A stretch of 64,000 bases of DNA from Marasmius tenuissimus (Eukaryota > Basidiomycota > Agaricomycetes > Agaricales > Marasmiaceae): assembly GCA_029532415.1 (NCBI GenBank), contig JAQOTA010000050.1, forward strand, positions 4,650,001 through 4,714,000, read 5' to 3'. The notes below the pieces were generated by a model, which was given only the letters and a program-made list of their open reading frames with translations, was not told the origin of the DNA and made no database searches. Position 1 is the first letter of the stretch; each line of letters opens with the position of its first letter. Made by a program: the position numbers and the translations under genes. This document shows, piece after piece, positions 14,377 through 25,404 of the stretch.

Positions 14377-14698
14377 CAGTCATTACAGCTTCTACATACC
14401 ATACCGCTCTGTTCTTGCTTTTTTGGGTTTTGGATCCTCAGGGATCATTAATCTAGTCCACATTCTATATCACGCAAATTGTATTCTAGTATCACTATCA
14501 ATGCTACTCGACTGTATATCTTGCCGCGCAACCATCCAAGTTCATAATGTGATAGGGGGGGGACTTACACACGCGGGAGCGGTTCAGTAACAGCGGCACA
14601 AGCGACTTACATGTTGCAATTGACGCTTTCTTGGTTACTTCCAAGTCACCTTACGACTCAACTTACCACTTCCTCCCTCCCTTTCTTCTTTTTTCTCC
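14377..14698. other. Short intergenic spacer between two plus-strand genes
   Basis: These 322 bp should hold the 3' end of the RasGAP transcript and the promoter of the next gene. There is a G run at about 14554-14561 and a pyrimidine-rich tract (CCTCCCTCCC, TTTCTTC) just before the next ATG. No TATA box or ORF of note is visible. Confidence 0.5.
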
Positions 14699-17600
14699 AT
14701 GAGGGGTATGGACTCCACCCCAGACTCTCCGTTGACGATGACAAGCAGCCTGGAGCATGCAACGAGTACCATCGACGATCTAACGCTCGCGTTGGCCAAC
14801 TTTTCGAGACTTCCATCCCCCGACCCTCTTTCAAGTGTAACATGTTGCTGCAAACGGGATGATTGCGAGAATGTTCAGGCATGGCATGCGTTGAAGTCGA
14901 GGTTAGAGAGCAGGCTGACATTGAGTGCTGGTGCGTGCATGCCGTTCGTCGTGGTTCTGTTCACGGCGGTGGCTCACTAAATCCCATTTTTGAAATAGAG
15001 GTCGGGCAGGCCCTTCTACAGAGAAGCGAGGCTTTCTCGCGAAGAAATCAGGTACTCAACGGCTGTTTCGTTTTGGTCGTGTTCGTCTACTCACGCTGCG
15101 ACAGGATCTTCTGAGTCGCCAAAGTGAGAAGATAGGGAAGCCTGAAGACGAAACCTCAGAAGATGACAATGCATCGCAAGATGATGAATCGCGCATACGA
15201 CAGCTCACGAAGGAGAAGAACGAATTGGAACGAGTGCGTAGCCACCCTCCTTATCCCGTTATTCAAGCTCATCTCGAGTTTCTTCATAGCGTCTCACTCA
15301 AGCTCTTGTCAATACTGAAGTAACTGAAGTCTCTAGCAAAACCATATTGCAAGAGCTACAAGAAGCAAAGCTCACGATATCACGACTTTCGTCTCATCAT
15401 GCACGTTCGGTGGGTTGGGAAACTCGATTGTCAGTAGCAACGAAGGAGCGAGATGATATGCAACAAGAGCGGGATTTTGAGTCGCAGAGGGCTAGATTAG
15501 CGGAGTCTCGATTCGCTGCTTTGAAGGAAAAGACTTGTATGTCGCCGAAGCCTCTTCCATTAGACTGCGCACTGAAGCTACTCTAGCGAAACTACAGGGA
15601 GATGTACAGAGATTACAGGAAGAGTTGCACGAGAAACGTCTTCACAGATTAGAATCATCTGAGTCGATGATACAAGACGCTCGATCCCAAATGCAAATGC
15701 TCCATCAGTCGGTATGTTAGCCATTTCTTTATCCGGAATAGCCTGTTCACATGGCCTTAGCTGGTAAAGACCAACACCCCCACCGCTGACTACAGTGAAC
15801 TCACCCGAATGGTTGAGTCGCTCATTGACGACAACGAGACGCTCAAGAAGGACAATACGGAACTCCAAGCTCTACTAGCTCAGTCACGGGATGATACACA
15901 TGCGTTGCAACTGGAGGTAGACGAACAGCGCGCTTTCATTGCTCCTCGTTCTCGCGGTAAGGACCCCCTTTCTGATATACCGTTCTGCTGCTCATACTTT
16001 ACACGTAGCTGCCACTCCTCTATCCCCCCACATTAGACATGCACACACGGGGAGTATGCCCTCGTCCACGTTCAGAGAGCAGCTAGTGAGTGCGATCCGA
16101 ATTCCAGTCGTGAGAGCCCTACCCACTTGCAATTCTAGAGCCCCATGCCGTCCAAACGGGAGTCCAGCCTGGAACGCAAGAGTTACCGTTCATTCGTGAG
16201 TCGATCTCCTGAAGGATGCCCAAACACCCATCTAAGTTATTTGTAGGAACCTCTCACTCCGGAAACGTCTAATCCTCCGCTTTCTCCGGCCGAATCTACT
16301 TTCCCTCGGCAACCCCCATCACCTTATGTTGTTGAGAGCCAAGATGGGGACGACTCGTCTCCATGGCCAGAGAAGCAGCGAGCCCATAAGCCTCTATTCC
16401 TCCTTACTCGTTCTCGAAGTGTGCAAACAGATCCATGGCCAACGTTGCTTGCACCGTCTCCAGCTCCAACTCCATCTCCCCTTGATTTGCGATCCGAATC
16501 CTCCTCTTATTCCGAGTCCTCCGCTTCCACTATGTCGACGGTGGTTGACCGCGTAAATTCACTGTTGCATCGTATGACTGAGACAGACGCCCTCACTCTC
16601 ACCAATCGTCTCAAACGCCAACATCTTCGTGGAGCTGATGTGGGACATCTCTCGCGCAGCACTGTCAGCAACATCTTGAATGAAGTGACTGGGCTTCGTG
16701 CTCAATTCCGGCACCTGTTGGAGGACGAGAAGCTAGTCACGACATGCTCGAGGAAAGATCTCAGGGCGGTATTCAAGCTTTTCAGGGAGATCTTTGTCGA
16801 AATGGGCCAGATGCGTATCGCTCTCAATGATATTATTCTCGATCCTTCCATTGCACCCAAGGTCAGCGAGTTGGCATTGGACCCAAAGAAGGCTGAGGCT
16901 GCGAATCTCCCTCCAGAAGGAAGTGGCGTTACAAGTGGATGGATAGCACCGATCTCGAAATTCTTTGGCTCACCTGCCGCAAAGGTCGACACAGCAACTA
17001 TCACGAGTGGCGTTTCGGGCCTTATGCGTACGCCAAGTTCCAAAGGGACGGCTCGCGCTCCCCGGTTTATCCCCAAGATTGGAGCCGCCACGTCGGCGTC
17101 GGCGACCACGGTCAACATCGAATTCTCTGGCGGAGGCGTTGGGCGTGCCACTACTACTTTGGCGCAGCCCACAGGTGACAGCCAAGAGACACTGAAACGA
17201 TCGGTGTCGCCATTAAATGTACCTGCACAGGGACCCTCCTCTAATGTGATGGGTATCTTTGCTGGTGCACCGAGGCCCACCACACCCGATCAGGACCCTT
17301 GGGTTGTCCTTCCCAGACAGCCTCGTCGAGTGCAATCCACCCTCCACCCGTCTATGATAGGAACGCCGGCGAATACCATTCGTGTTAAACAGCTCCGATC
17401 CGAAGCCGAACCCGCCAGGAGTAAACGTGTTTCTCGCAATGTTGACGCCATGATTGATTCCGATCAGCCTCTTTCTCCTCGCCGTGGAGGCGACGAAGAT
17501 GACGAAGCAACGGACTTCGTGCCACCTCTACTTGAACGAACACTTCGTCGTCGTGGCCTATCCGACTCTTCCATCCATTCTACGTTCCTTGGAGATACCT

Positions 17601-17961
17601 CGGTGAACAGCGACGGCGCAGTCATGTCTGGGGAGTCGAGCTCGGCGGACCATCGCGGGAATCTGTTCTCCAGGCTCTCAGCAAGAAAGTGCAGAACCTG
17701 AGGATGGGCACACCCGGGACGTCGTCATCGTATAAGGAGAGTTCTCCGATAGCCGCTGGTCGGCGTCAGGAGAAGGAGAGGGATGTCGGGATCAAGTCAG
17801 TCCCGGGTTTGAGTAGTTTCATAACTTCGTGGGCCACTTCGGCGCCTCCGACGGATCCCACTTTACAACGACAGGGCTCGCTATTGGTTGGGAGCCCTCC
17901 TAGGGACGATCTCTTCGGACGTGCTATAGGATCGAGGACTGGAGAGGACGCTTTCTACTAG
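14699..17961 (+). CDS. Coiled-coil protein of unknown function
   Basis: The ATG at 14699 (MRGMDSTPDSPLTM) follows a pyrimidine-rich leader. Several exons encode a short N-terminal domain with a Cys-rich stretch (CCCKRDDC), then heptad-like coiled-coil sequence (RQLTKEKNELER, RLQEELHEKRL, LIDDNETLKKDNTEL). A conserved-looking helical block follows near 16.5-16.9 kb (VVDRVNSLLHRMTET, LNEVTGLRAQF, LFREIFVEMGQMR). The tail is long, Ser/Pro/Arg-rich and presumably disordered, ending EDAFY at 17961. I do not recognise the family; a cytoskeletal or scaffold role is only a guess. The reading frame changes between about 17600 and 17700. One frame ends at 17701 while the sequence LQALSKKVQNLRM continues in another, so a short intron or a one-base indel must lie there. 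Confidence 0.75.
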
Positions 17962-18756
17962 CTTTTCGCTATCACTACGCTCACTTTGACTCTATGACAT
18001 ATGTAAATTAACTTGTATGTATTGCATTCACAAGTTCTGGATGGCATTCTGCGGACACTGGTGTACTCTCGGGCCGCCGGCAGCTTCAACACTCCTCGTT
18101 TCTATGAGCTTGAGCCCTGTTGACTTGCGCTTTGATTGATGATTGATTGCCCTTAGTCGAAGTACGATGTATACACGTAGATAATACATAACGACAGATG
18201 ACGACCTTGGGAATTGTGTAAGTGAAAGAGCCTCTTGAGGGCTAGGCTGGATGCACCGAGTGACGGGGGCCACCCTCGAGAGGATCAAACGTTCATGCGC
18301 TGATTTCACATCACGATTCACCACCCTCGCTTATATACTTACCTGTTTTCGAATTCAATCGCCAATTTGTACTTAGTCAAGCCTCGGCAAACTGGTACAA
18401 TCCAGAGCCTAATGTTGACAATCGGTCTCAGCCATGAGAATGACATCTAAAAGCGTAGGTGGGCCAGATCTCTGGAACTCGAGCGTAAAGCTATGCCAAC
18501 GCAGAGTTATTGAATCATAGAGGACGTATCAGTTGCAATCCCCTCGGATTATCGCACAAACCATCCCGACGATAGCTTTTGACATTTTTGTCGGAAGTAA
18601 TGTTCACATTGCATTCACGCGACGGAGTTGCGGATCGACGGCCTAAAGCGGGCCGTCTCAGCCCGGACCGAACGTAGCCCTGCTTCCAATCTCTATATAT
18701 AAGGCCGATGGAAGGCAAGATAGGAAACTATCCCTTTTCTCCCTCGGACTCTCTCA
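17962..18756. other. Intergenic region with the aldolase promoter
   Basis: About 800 bp between two plus-strand genes. The left part should carry the 3' UTR of the coiled-coil gene. The right end holds a TATA box about 60 bp before the next ATG (listed separately). No convincing ORF or repeat is seen on either strand. Confidence 0.5.
18694..18702 (+). promoter_or_regulatory. TATA box of the aldolase gene
   Basis: TATATATAA lies about 55 bp upstream of the ATG at 18757, in a GC-moderate context and followed by a C/T-rich segment with likely initiator sites. Confidence 0.6.
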
Positions 18757-20059
18757 ATGGCTACCAACGGTGTGAAAGCCTCCTCTCGCTCCTTGAAGGC
18801 TGGAATATATGTGTGTTGTCGAATGCCATTTACTAAAGAAACTCGCTTACGTTCTCTAGGCGCCCATACCAACGTTCTTCTTAGAAAACGAGGACCTCGG
18901 TCAGGACACATTCCGTGCCCAGTCAGATGTAATACTCACTGTCCTCTAGATCTCGAGTCCTTTGCCGCTCATATTGTCAGAGTCGCCAAAGCCGGGGTTG
19001 GCCCCCTAATTGCTGGTTCTATGGGAGAGGCACACCATCTATCGCATTCCGAGCGGATCACCCTCATTACAGCTGCCAGGAAGGCACTCGATTCGAACGG
19101 CTTCTCGGATGTGCCCCTGATTGTAGGCACAGGTGCCGGGAGTACAAGGGAGACTGTGGAATTGACTGTGGAGGCAGCCAAAGCCGGAGCAGACTTCGCC
19201 ATCGTGATCGCCAGCGGATATTTTGCTGGAGCCCTTGCTGGAAATAGGCAGGCTTTGAAGACGTTTTGGAAAGAGGTGTCAGATAAGAGTCCTATACCCG
19301 TAATGGTGTACAACTGTAAGTTCTATCCTCACCTCTTCTCGTCACGACGGATGTGCTGAGAATTGGTACCCACAGACCCCGGCGCCAGTGGCGGAATCGA
19401 TTTGGACTCTGACCTTATCACAGATCTGGCCAGGGAATGCCCCAACCTCTGCGGTGTCAAGCTCACGCAAGTCATCCGTCTCTCGGTATCGCATACCCGA
19501 TTTTCTAACTTTTATTCACAGATGTGGAAATGTTGGAAAGCTAACTCGGATCGCGAGTGCTGTAGCAGAATCCGATTTTGATACGAAGTACCCGCGCAAG
19601 AATCCTGAGGCTCCGTTCCTCATTCTCGGCGGCTTTATTGACTTCTTGACGCCCTCCGCTTACGCCGAAGCTCACGGCGCAATAACTGGTCTCGCGAACG
19701 TCGCCCCAGTAAGTTCCCCTTTCCTCCGAGCTCAATACTCAGACGGCTCATTAGAAATCTAGTTCGCTATCGCAGAGCTTTTCCGTCTAACTGAAGCAGC
19801 GAAGAAGGACCTATCACAGTTGGCGGAGGCCCAACGTCTGCAAGGAGTTATAGCGCGTGGTGACTACACCATCGCTAAAGCTTCAATTGCGGGTACCAAG
19901 TATCTGCTTGAGAAACTCTACGGATACGGTGGAGCCCCCCGTCGACCTCTTCCACCCTTGGAGAAGAGTGCCGGTGAGACACTGTGGGAGCATCCCCACA
20001 CTCAGGACCTTGTCAAACTGGAGCGGGAGCTGAGTGGGAAGGTCAAGCCCTCTCAATGA
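18757..20059 (+). CDS. Dihydrodipicolinate synthase/N-acetylneuraminate lyase family aldolase
   Basis: Six exons (18757-18810, 18860-18899, 18950-19315, 19376-19466, 19522-19708, 19763-20059) sum to 345 codons, giving 344 residues, close to the usual 290-330 of the family. The spliced protein reads GIYAPIPTFF, GPLIAGSMGEAHHLS, VPLIVGTGAGSTRET, the catalytic tyrosine in VYNYPG, the Schiff-base lysine in GVKLTCGN, and FLILGGFIDFL. These are class I aldolase TIM-barrel landmarks of the DapA/4-hydroxy-2-oxoglutarate aldolase (HOGA1) group. Fungi make lysine by the aminoadipate route, so a 2-keto-acid aldolase role is likelier than lysine synthesis; the substrate cannot be read from sequence. The intron at 19467-19521 uses a GC donor (GCAAGT), which lies right after the lysine-containing motif. 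Confidence 0.92.
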
Positions 20060-22491
20060 GTTATCATCTTAATGTATGAATATCACCATATGTATCCGTA
20101 TACAATGCAAGCCTTTGCCTTGTGGTCTCACCTTCCAAATGCCTTCAACACATCAATCTCCATCAAGCGCTCTCCACGAGCCCTTCATTGGGGCTGCAGG
20201 TGCGAAGTTCTGGGTGCATTTCAATAGAAATACGGGCGCCGAAAGGTGCCGCAGTACCAAAGTGCGGGGGATCAAACTCGGAGAATACGCCACGTTACGC
20301 TAGTCGTGGTTGAAGGGCTTTGAAGGGTCGTACTGACTAGACTCGTACTCACCTCTATGCAACGGGACGCGGGCCCCGATCAAGTAGAGGCTCACTAACA
20401 CAGACATGATACGTGAAGGGTCCGAGAATTTGGTCAAGGATATGTCCGATGTGTGAGGCGATCGGGATTTATTCTGCAGTTTATTGCTGAAATGCAGGAA
20501 CCTACACCCATTAGCTAGTTATAAGATGCGCGTGTCACCGACTGGAAACAACCCGGCCTCACACGGGCCAAAAATCGGGTGCTGAGTGCTTCCTCGCCAC
20601 GAACCTATGAGGCTCATGATTACAGAGCAATAGAAACACCTCCTGCTAGTGCTTCCGAGAATTACACGGAGCACAGTCCAGCGAGTTTCGGTATCGCGGT
20701 GCTCCGAGCGCACGGACGCGTTGAGGCATTGACCACATGCGTAAGGGTACGAATAGGAAGAAGTGGCGTAAGGAAATCGATGAATGTCGTCAATGCAATA
20801 ATATCAAACCGTCCAACCAAAGTCCAACGACCCCCGTACATGCTCACAGAACGTCAGATGCACGTCGCTACTATTCTTCCTCTGCCCCTTCATAGTCCTT
20901 CGCTCGGGCGCTTCTCCGCACCTCTCAGAAACGGTATCTCGTCCCACTGTCCCTTGTAAACCCAATCGGAATCAGCAAGACGTACGTGGCCGTCAAGGGC
21001 TCGGAGCATCACATCTGGTCTTCGTAGATACAGAAAAAATAGCCAAACTCATTGAGCGTGCCAAGCGCATGCTCGACATCCCCACTTGACCTCACTCCGA
21101 AGTACAACGCAGCCGGGACGGGTGTAAACGGTCTGGCCTTAGACGTGTTCCATGAGCACCATGCGGAGGTTACTACAGTGCGGCCCCACAGGTCCGTAGA
21201 GTATTGAACTAGGTGCGTCTCCCATAGTACGATCTGCATCCGCGGGGGAGTGTCGATAAATCCCATGACAACCTCGTTCAATATGTCCCTCAGCCTACTG
21301 GGCCTGAGTGTGGCGCAGGTATGGACGGCGTTGACCTGTTGAAGATGCTCGAGCTGGTGTTGTAAGTATATCATTGAGCAAGATAAAAAAGAGGCGACGG
21401 ACCGGATGAATTAAAGATACACCGGTCTAATGAATGGACAGATCTGGGGAACCGAAGGATGATGCATTGATGCAGTGGATCTGAATATCCTACATCCCAG
21501 GCTCTAGGCCTTGAAGGCATAAGGGCATCGAGCAGTGAGCAGCCGGTGAGCTTGAGCGGTGTCCATCATGCGACTGACGTCTGGTCGAAGAAAAATTCGC
21601 TGAAAAATGGGACCACAGGTGAAAATCTAGACCAGGACCGACTGCGATCTGCCCCGGCCAACAAAGAACGAGGTATAACAGATACGCTTAGAAGATTTCG
21701 CCCCGGTGAAGGGACGTATAGTGCCGAATGAAATGAGGAAGACTGGACTACACCCTGTTGCAAAGAATGAGGTAAGATGGTATTTCCTGAGCAGGGACCT
21801 CGGTGTGCGCTGCCGATCGAGAATCGAATTTGCTGGCTGCGATCGTGATGGAGCAGACCGGTCTTCAGCTTCAATGTTCATCACGATTGCCGCAAAGCCG
21901 CCGCAAGAATAATTACCGGTAGTTTCTCAAGTTCAAGAAACCTGTGACCTTTTTGAGTCTCGCAGTGGCTACTTCTTCTGAGAAATCTTTTCTCTTTTCA
22001 TTCGGCAACGCAGGGCCATCGCCGACTGAGGTAGTCCAGCACGGACCGCCCGCTCAGCATCTCGCGGAGGTGGGTGAGTGGGTGCGGAAATCCTTTAGGG
22101 CCTGTGAATGGGTTAAAAACATACTCGAGTACGTCCATGCTGCACGAGTGCTCCCTTCAAACATGTACCTCCACGGTCAAGCACGTGGAGACAGGCTTTA
22201 GCGAGTAAGTACTCAACCACGAGCTCATAATTAGATTTGGCAGAGTTAGCACATTGACTTGCTATCCAGCTATTGGGACGCATGCCAGCAATACCCTCTT
22301 GTGTCGGCGTGTCATGTGTAACTATGAAGTGGATTTGGACCTCCATCGAGGGTGGCAGGGTGAGGACTCAGGAGATGGTGGTCAGTGGTCACTGGTCAAG
22401 TTTAGAGTGGCCGGGCTGCGGGCCGACTCACCGTCTGCGTATCACGTGAGTATAGAGTGCATGACCGGGTGATTTTTTTGATCTAATATTA
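20060..22491. other. Gene-poor region left of the MITE
   Basis: About 2.4 kb without a recognisable gene. The longest frame is a 121-codon minus-strand ORF at 21009-21374 (HTCATLRPSRLRD, SSGDVEHALGTLNEF). It matches nothing I know and could be a gene relic or chance. Other frames are short and lack splice structure. Confidence 0.4.
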
Positions 22492-22557
22492 GGGCCTGTT
22501 CGGTAAAAAGTTACCGGTAAAAGACATCGTGATATATTCCCTTATTTGGAAGGAGAA
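22492..22557 (+). repeat. Left terminal inverted repeat of the MITE
   Basis: The outer 33 bases match the right repeat exactly. Inner bases differ at a few positions (for example CATCGTGATA against TATCGTGATA) before both arms end in GGAAGGAGAA. Confidence 0.85.
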
Positions 22558-22605
22558 GTCGCAAAATTCCTCATCAGCGAGCCACAAAACACGCCAAAAT
22601 CAATG

Positions 22606-22671
22606 TTCTCCTTCCATATAAGGAAGATTATCACGATATCTTTTACCGGTAACTTTTTACCGAACAGGCCC
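22606..22671 (-). repeat. Right terminal inverted repeat of the MITE
   Basis: Read on the minus strand it starts GGGCCTGTTCGGTAAAAAGT, mirroring the left arm. The unpaired centre between the arms is about 48 bp. Confidence 0.85.
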
Positions 22672-22674
22672 TTA

Positions 22675-23057
22675 TAGTAATATCGACGGATCCTAGCGGA
22701 TCGTGCGCAGCCAAGTACCAGCATCATCGACCCTTGCAAAGACTCCAATATGGGCTACTGGCTTTGGGCTAAGTTTAGAGGCTCAATTGACTGACCATTG
22801 GCAAACTGCTTGACTTTGACTAACCGGCTAATAGCAAGTTAGTAGTAAATATCCGGTCACGGACACCAACCGTCAATGTCAAGCTATGTCAAGGCTTGTG
22901 ACTCATTCACATTAATTATCATTGTTCGCATCGGCATCTTGCCTTTCACCATGAATTAGGGAGGGCAGTTATAAGACAGCACTTCTGTCTCAACTCTCTT
23001 CTCCAAGAAACTAGGAAAGCGAATCTCTTTACCCAGCTCTTCCAAGTCGACATCGAC
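22675..23057. other. Spacer between the MITE and the P450 gene
   Basis: About 380 bp, probably the P450 promoter and 5' leader. No clear TATA box or ORF is seen. A C/T-rich stretch precedes the ATG. Confidence 0.4.
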
Positions 23058-25003
23058 ATGAACGGTTTGATTCTTGCTACTAGTATCCTGGCTTTTGCCA
23101 CCACTGTGTGGATCCTTCGTCTCCTGGATCGAAGAACGATAGCATCCCTCCCGCCATCTCCCCCTCAAACCCTCATAGGTGGACACTACAGTATTTTCCC
23201 GAAACACCAGGCTTTTCGTACCCATACTCAATGGGCAAAAGAATATGGTATGGAACATTGAGCCACATTGCGTCCCAAGTTGCTGTCTCATTCCAATCAA
23301 TCTACCAAGGACCCATCTATCACCTCCGTCTTTTCAACAAGTACTTCATCTTCTTGAGCACAGGCAAAGCTGCACTCGACCTACTCGAATCTCGTTCGAG
23401 TATCTACTCCGATCGCCCTCGTTCTGTCTTCAACGACAAGGTCCTCAAGAGGAATTACTCCGTCTTCAGGATGTCGTATCTAAGCCCTCGATTCCGCCTC
23501 TATCGCAGGATGATGCACTCTGGTCTCTCTCCGCGAGCGGTCCAGGATTACAGACCAATTCAGACTCGAGAAACGAACATTCTGCTAAAGGGGTTGGCAG
23601 AAACCCCCAAGGAGTTTGTTCCTCATCTAAGAAGGTGTGTGTTGTTCTTTCCCTTGTCTAATATTCGCTAACTATTTGCACTCAGGAACGCCGGATCGCT
23701 TATCCTGAAAGTAACCTATGGATACGAAGTGAACGATGACTCGGATGATTTCGTCCAACTCGTCGAACGTGTATTCTTAATTGCATCAAGCAGAATCAAT
23801 CGGCCCTTCCCTGTGGAATTTTTCCCATTCCGTGAGTTCATGATCACACTATCTGATCCCATACAAGCTCAAAATCCTCGACAAGTCCGGTTCTTCCCCT
23901 CTTGGTTTCCGTTCACCGAGTTCAAGCAAGTCGCGAGAGAATTCAGCGAGGCGCGAATAGAGGAGGTGCCGTTCACCTGGTCGAAACGTATCATTGTACG
24001 TTAGCAGACTCGCCATGGAGTACTCTTTTGAACCTCACAACAACAGGACTCGGATAACTACGTCGACTCATTTGTATCCCGCTTCCTCCGCCCCGATAAC
24101 GGAAGTAAGCCAGGAGAGGAAGATGAGGATATCCTCAAATGGGTGGCTGCAGGCCTGTATGTCGGTGGTGCCGATACTGTGCGTCATCCCTTCCGGATCC
24201 TTCTAAACGTTCTCAACGAACTTCCCTCAATAAATATCACAGACCGTGTCCGCGATGACCTCCTTCTTCTATCTCATGGCGACAAATCCGGAGGTTCAGA
24301 AACGGGCTCAGGCCGATATAGACAAGGTTACCGGAGGTGCTCGACTACCAGTCCCAGACGACGAGTCTTCCCTCCCTTACATTGCCGCGATCATTAAAGA
24401 GGTCATTCGATGGGCTCCCGTGGCCCCATTGGGTGTGTATCAGTTGCCTTCAGAGTCTGATGCATAAAATGACGTTTCCTCAAGGTTTACAACACAGGGT
24501 CACCGAAGAAGACATGTATGAAGGGTACCGCATTCCTCAAGGAGCCACAGTGATAGCGAATATCTGGTTAGTGACTCTATTAACTGTCGTAAGCTTTCAT
24601 TCTCTGAGACGAGTATGGTGGCACCAGGGCTATCACCCATGACCCCGATCTCTACCCGAATCCTGACGAGTTCGATCCCGACCGTCATCTCGGTGAACAG
24701 CCCCAGATGGATCCATTCAAGTTCGTCTTTGGGTTTGGGAGGAGAGTCTGCCCGGGGTCTCATCTCGCTGAACGTTCATTATTCCTCAACATCGCCAATA
24801 TTCTCGCGGTGTTCTCGCTTGAAAAGGAGGTTGACAAGGACGGAAATGTTGTGGAGCCACCGATGGATTTCCATGGTGGGACTACTTCGTGAGTTTTTGG
24901 TCGCTCAAGGAGTATACGTACGGAACTGATCGATGAATATAGCCACCTCAAAACCTTCCCTTGCGCAATCAAGCTTCGTGCACCGAATCTAATGCCTGCC
25001 TAG
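23058..25003 (+). CDS. Cytochrome P450 monooxygenase
   Basis: Nine exons (23058-23247, 23310-23634, 23686-23831, 23886-23995, 24047-24178, 24243-24432, 24485-24566, 24628-24888, 24943-25003) give 498 residues, normal for a microsomal P450. The N-terminus MNGLILATSILAFATTVWIL is a membrane anchor, followed by a Pro-rich hinge (LPPSPPQ). The I-helix motif AGLYVGGADTT is rebuilt only after splicing. The ExxR motif is in KEVIRW, PERF-like DPDEFDPDRH sequence precedes the haem loop, and the haem-binding loop is FGFGRRVCPGSHLAE with the cysteine ligand. All key residues are present, so it should be active. It resembles the large agaricomycete P450 groups related to O-methylsterigmatocystin oxidoreductase; the substrate is unknown. 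It is followed in the same direction by an EasG-like reductase. Confidence 0.95.
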
Positions 25004-25404
25004 TTTTATATCACCAATCGTATGTCCTGTTCTCACTTGCCTATCTCGTGTAATTGTATAATGTGAAGAAACGCCGTCGAAGCGATGTTCGGCGCGGCGT
25101 AATAGCCTCATCTAAATTTCCACGCGTTTCCAGCCCATGTACATGGCAGAATACTCAATCATACTACACAAAGCTTTCACTCTGGATTGGTTGTCAGTAA
25201 TATCAATGGCCTCGGCCTTCAAGGTTTCCAAAACTTTGAAAGTGACGCGAAGGTGACACAGTTGTTGACACAGTTATTCCTGTGACACAGTTATTGACAA
25301 CACAGGGACTCGGGAGCGTAAACGTGGGGCCATTGAGAGTCTGTTGGAGCGCCTTAAAATATAGATTCTATAACCCACACGGCGAGAGCTCTTGTCCCAC
25401 GACT
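25004..25404. other. Spacer with a short tandem repeat
   Basis: This 400-bp segment separates the P450 from the reductase. It contains three imperfect copies of TGACACAGTT(G/A)TT at about 25253-25305. Otherwise it shows only AT-rich sequence just before the reductase start. Confidence 0.45.
25253..25305. repeat. Short imperfect tandem repeat, unit about TGACACAGTTATT
   Basis: Three copies are visible: GACACAGTTGTT, GACACAGTTATT and GACACAGTTATT, separated by a few bases (TCCTG). It lies about 100 bp upstream of the EasG-like gene and could be an upstream regulatory repeat or a replication-slippage product. Confidence 0.6.

Larger units (their letters stand above)
22492..22671. mobile_element. 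180-bp PIF/Harbinger-like MITE
   Basis: A short element begins GGGCCTGTTCGGTAAAAAGT and ends with the reverse complement of that sequence. Terminal inverted repeats of about 66 bp cover most of its length. It is flanked by TTA at 22489-22491 and TTA at 22672-22674, a 3-bp target duplication typical of PIF/Harbinger (Tourist-like) elements. It has no coding capacity, so it would depend on a transposase elsewhere. Confidence 0.85.

Noticed and set aside
16702..17283. 193-codon minus-strand ORF opposite the coiled-coil gene
   Set aside because: It is antisense to a long, better supported exon and has no recognisable domain.
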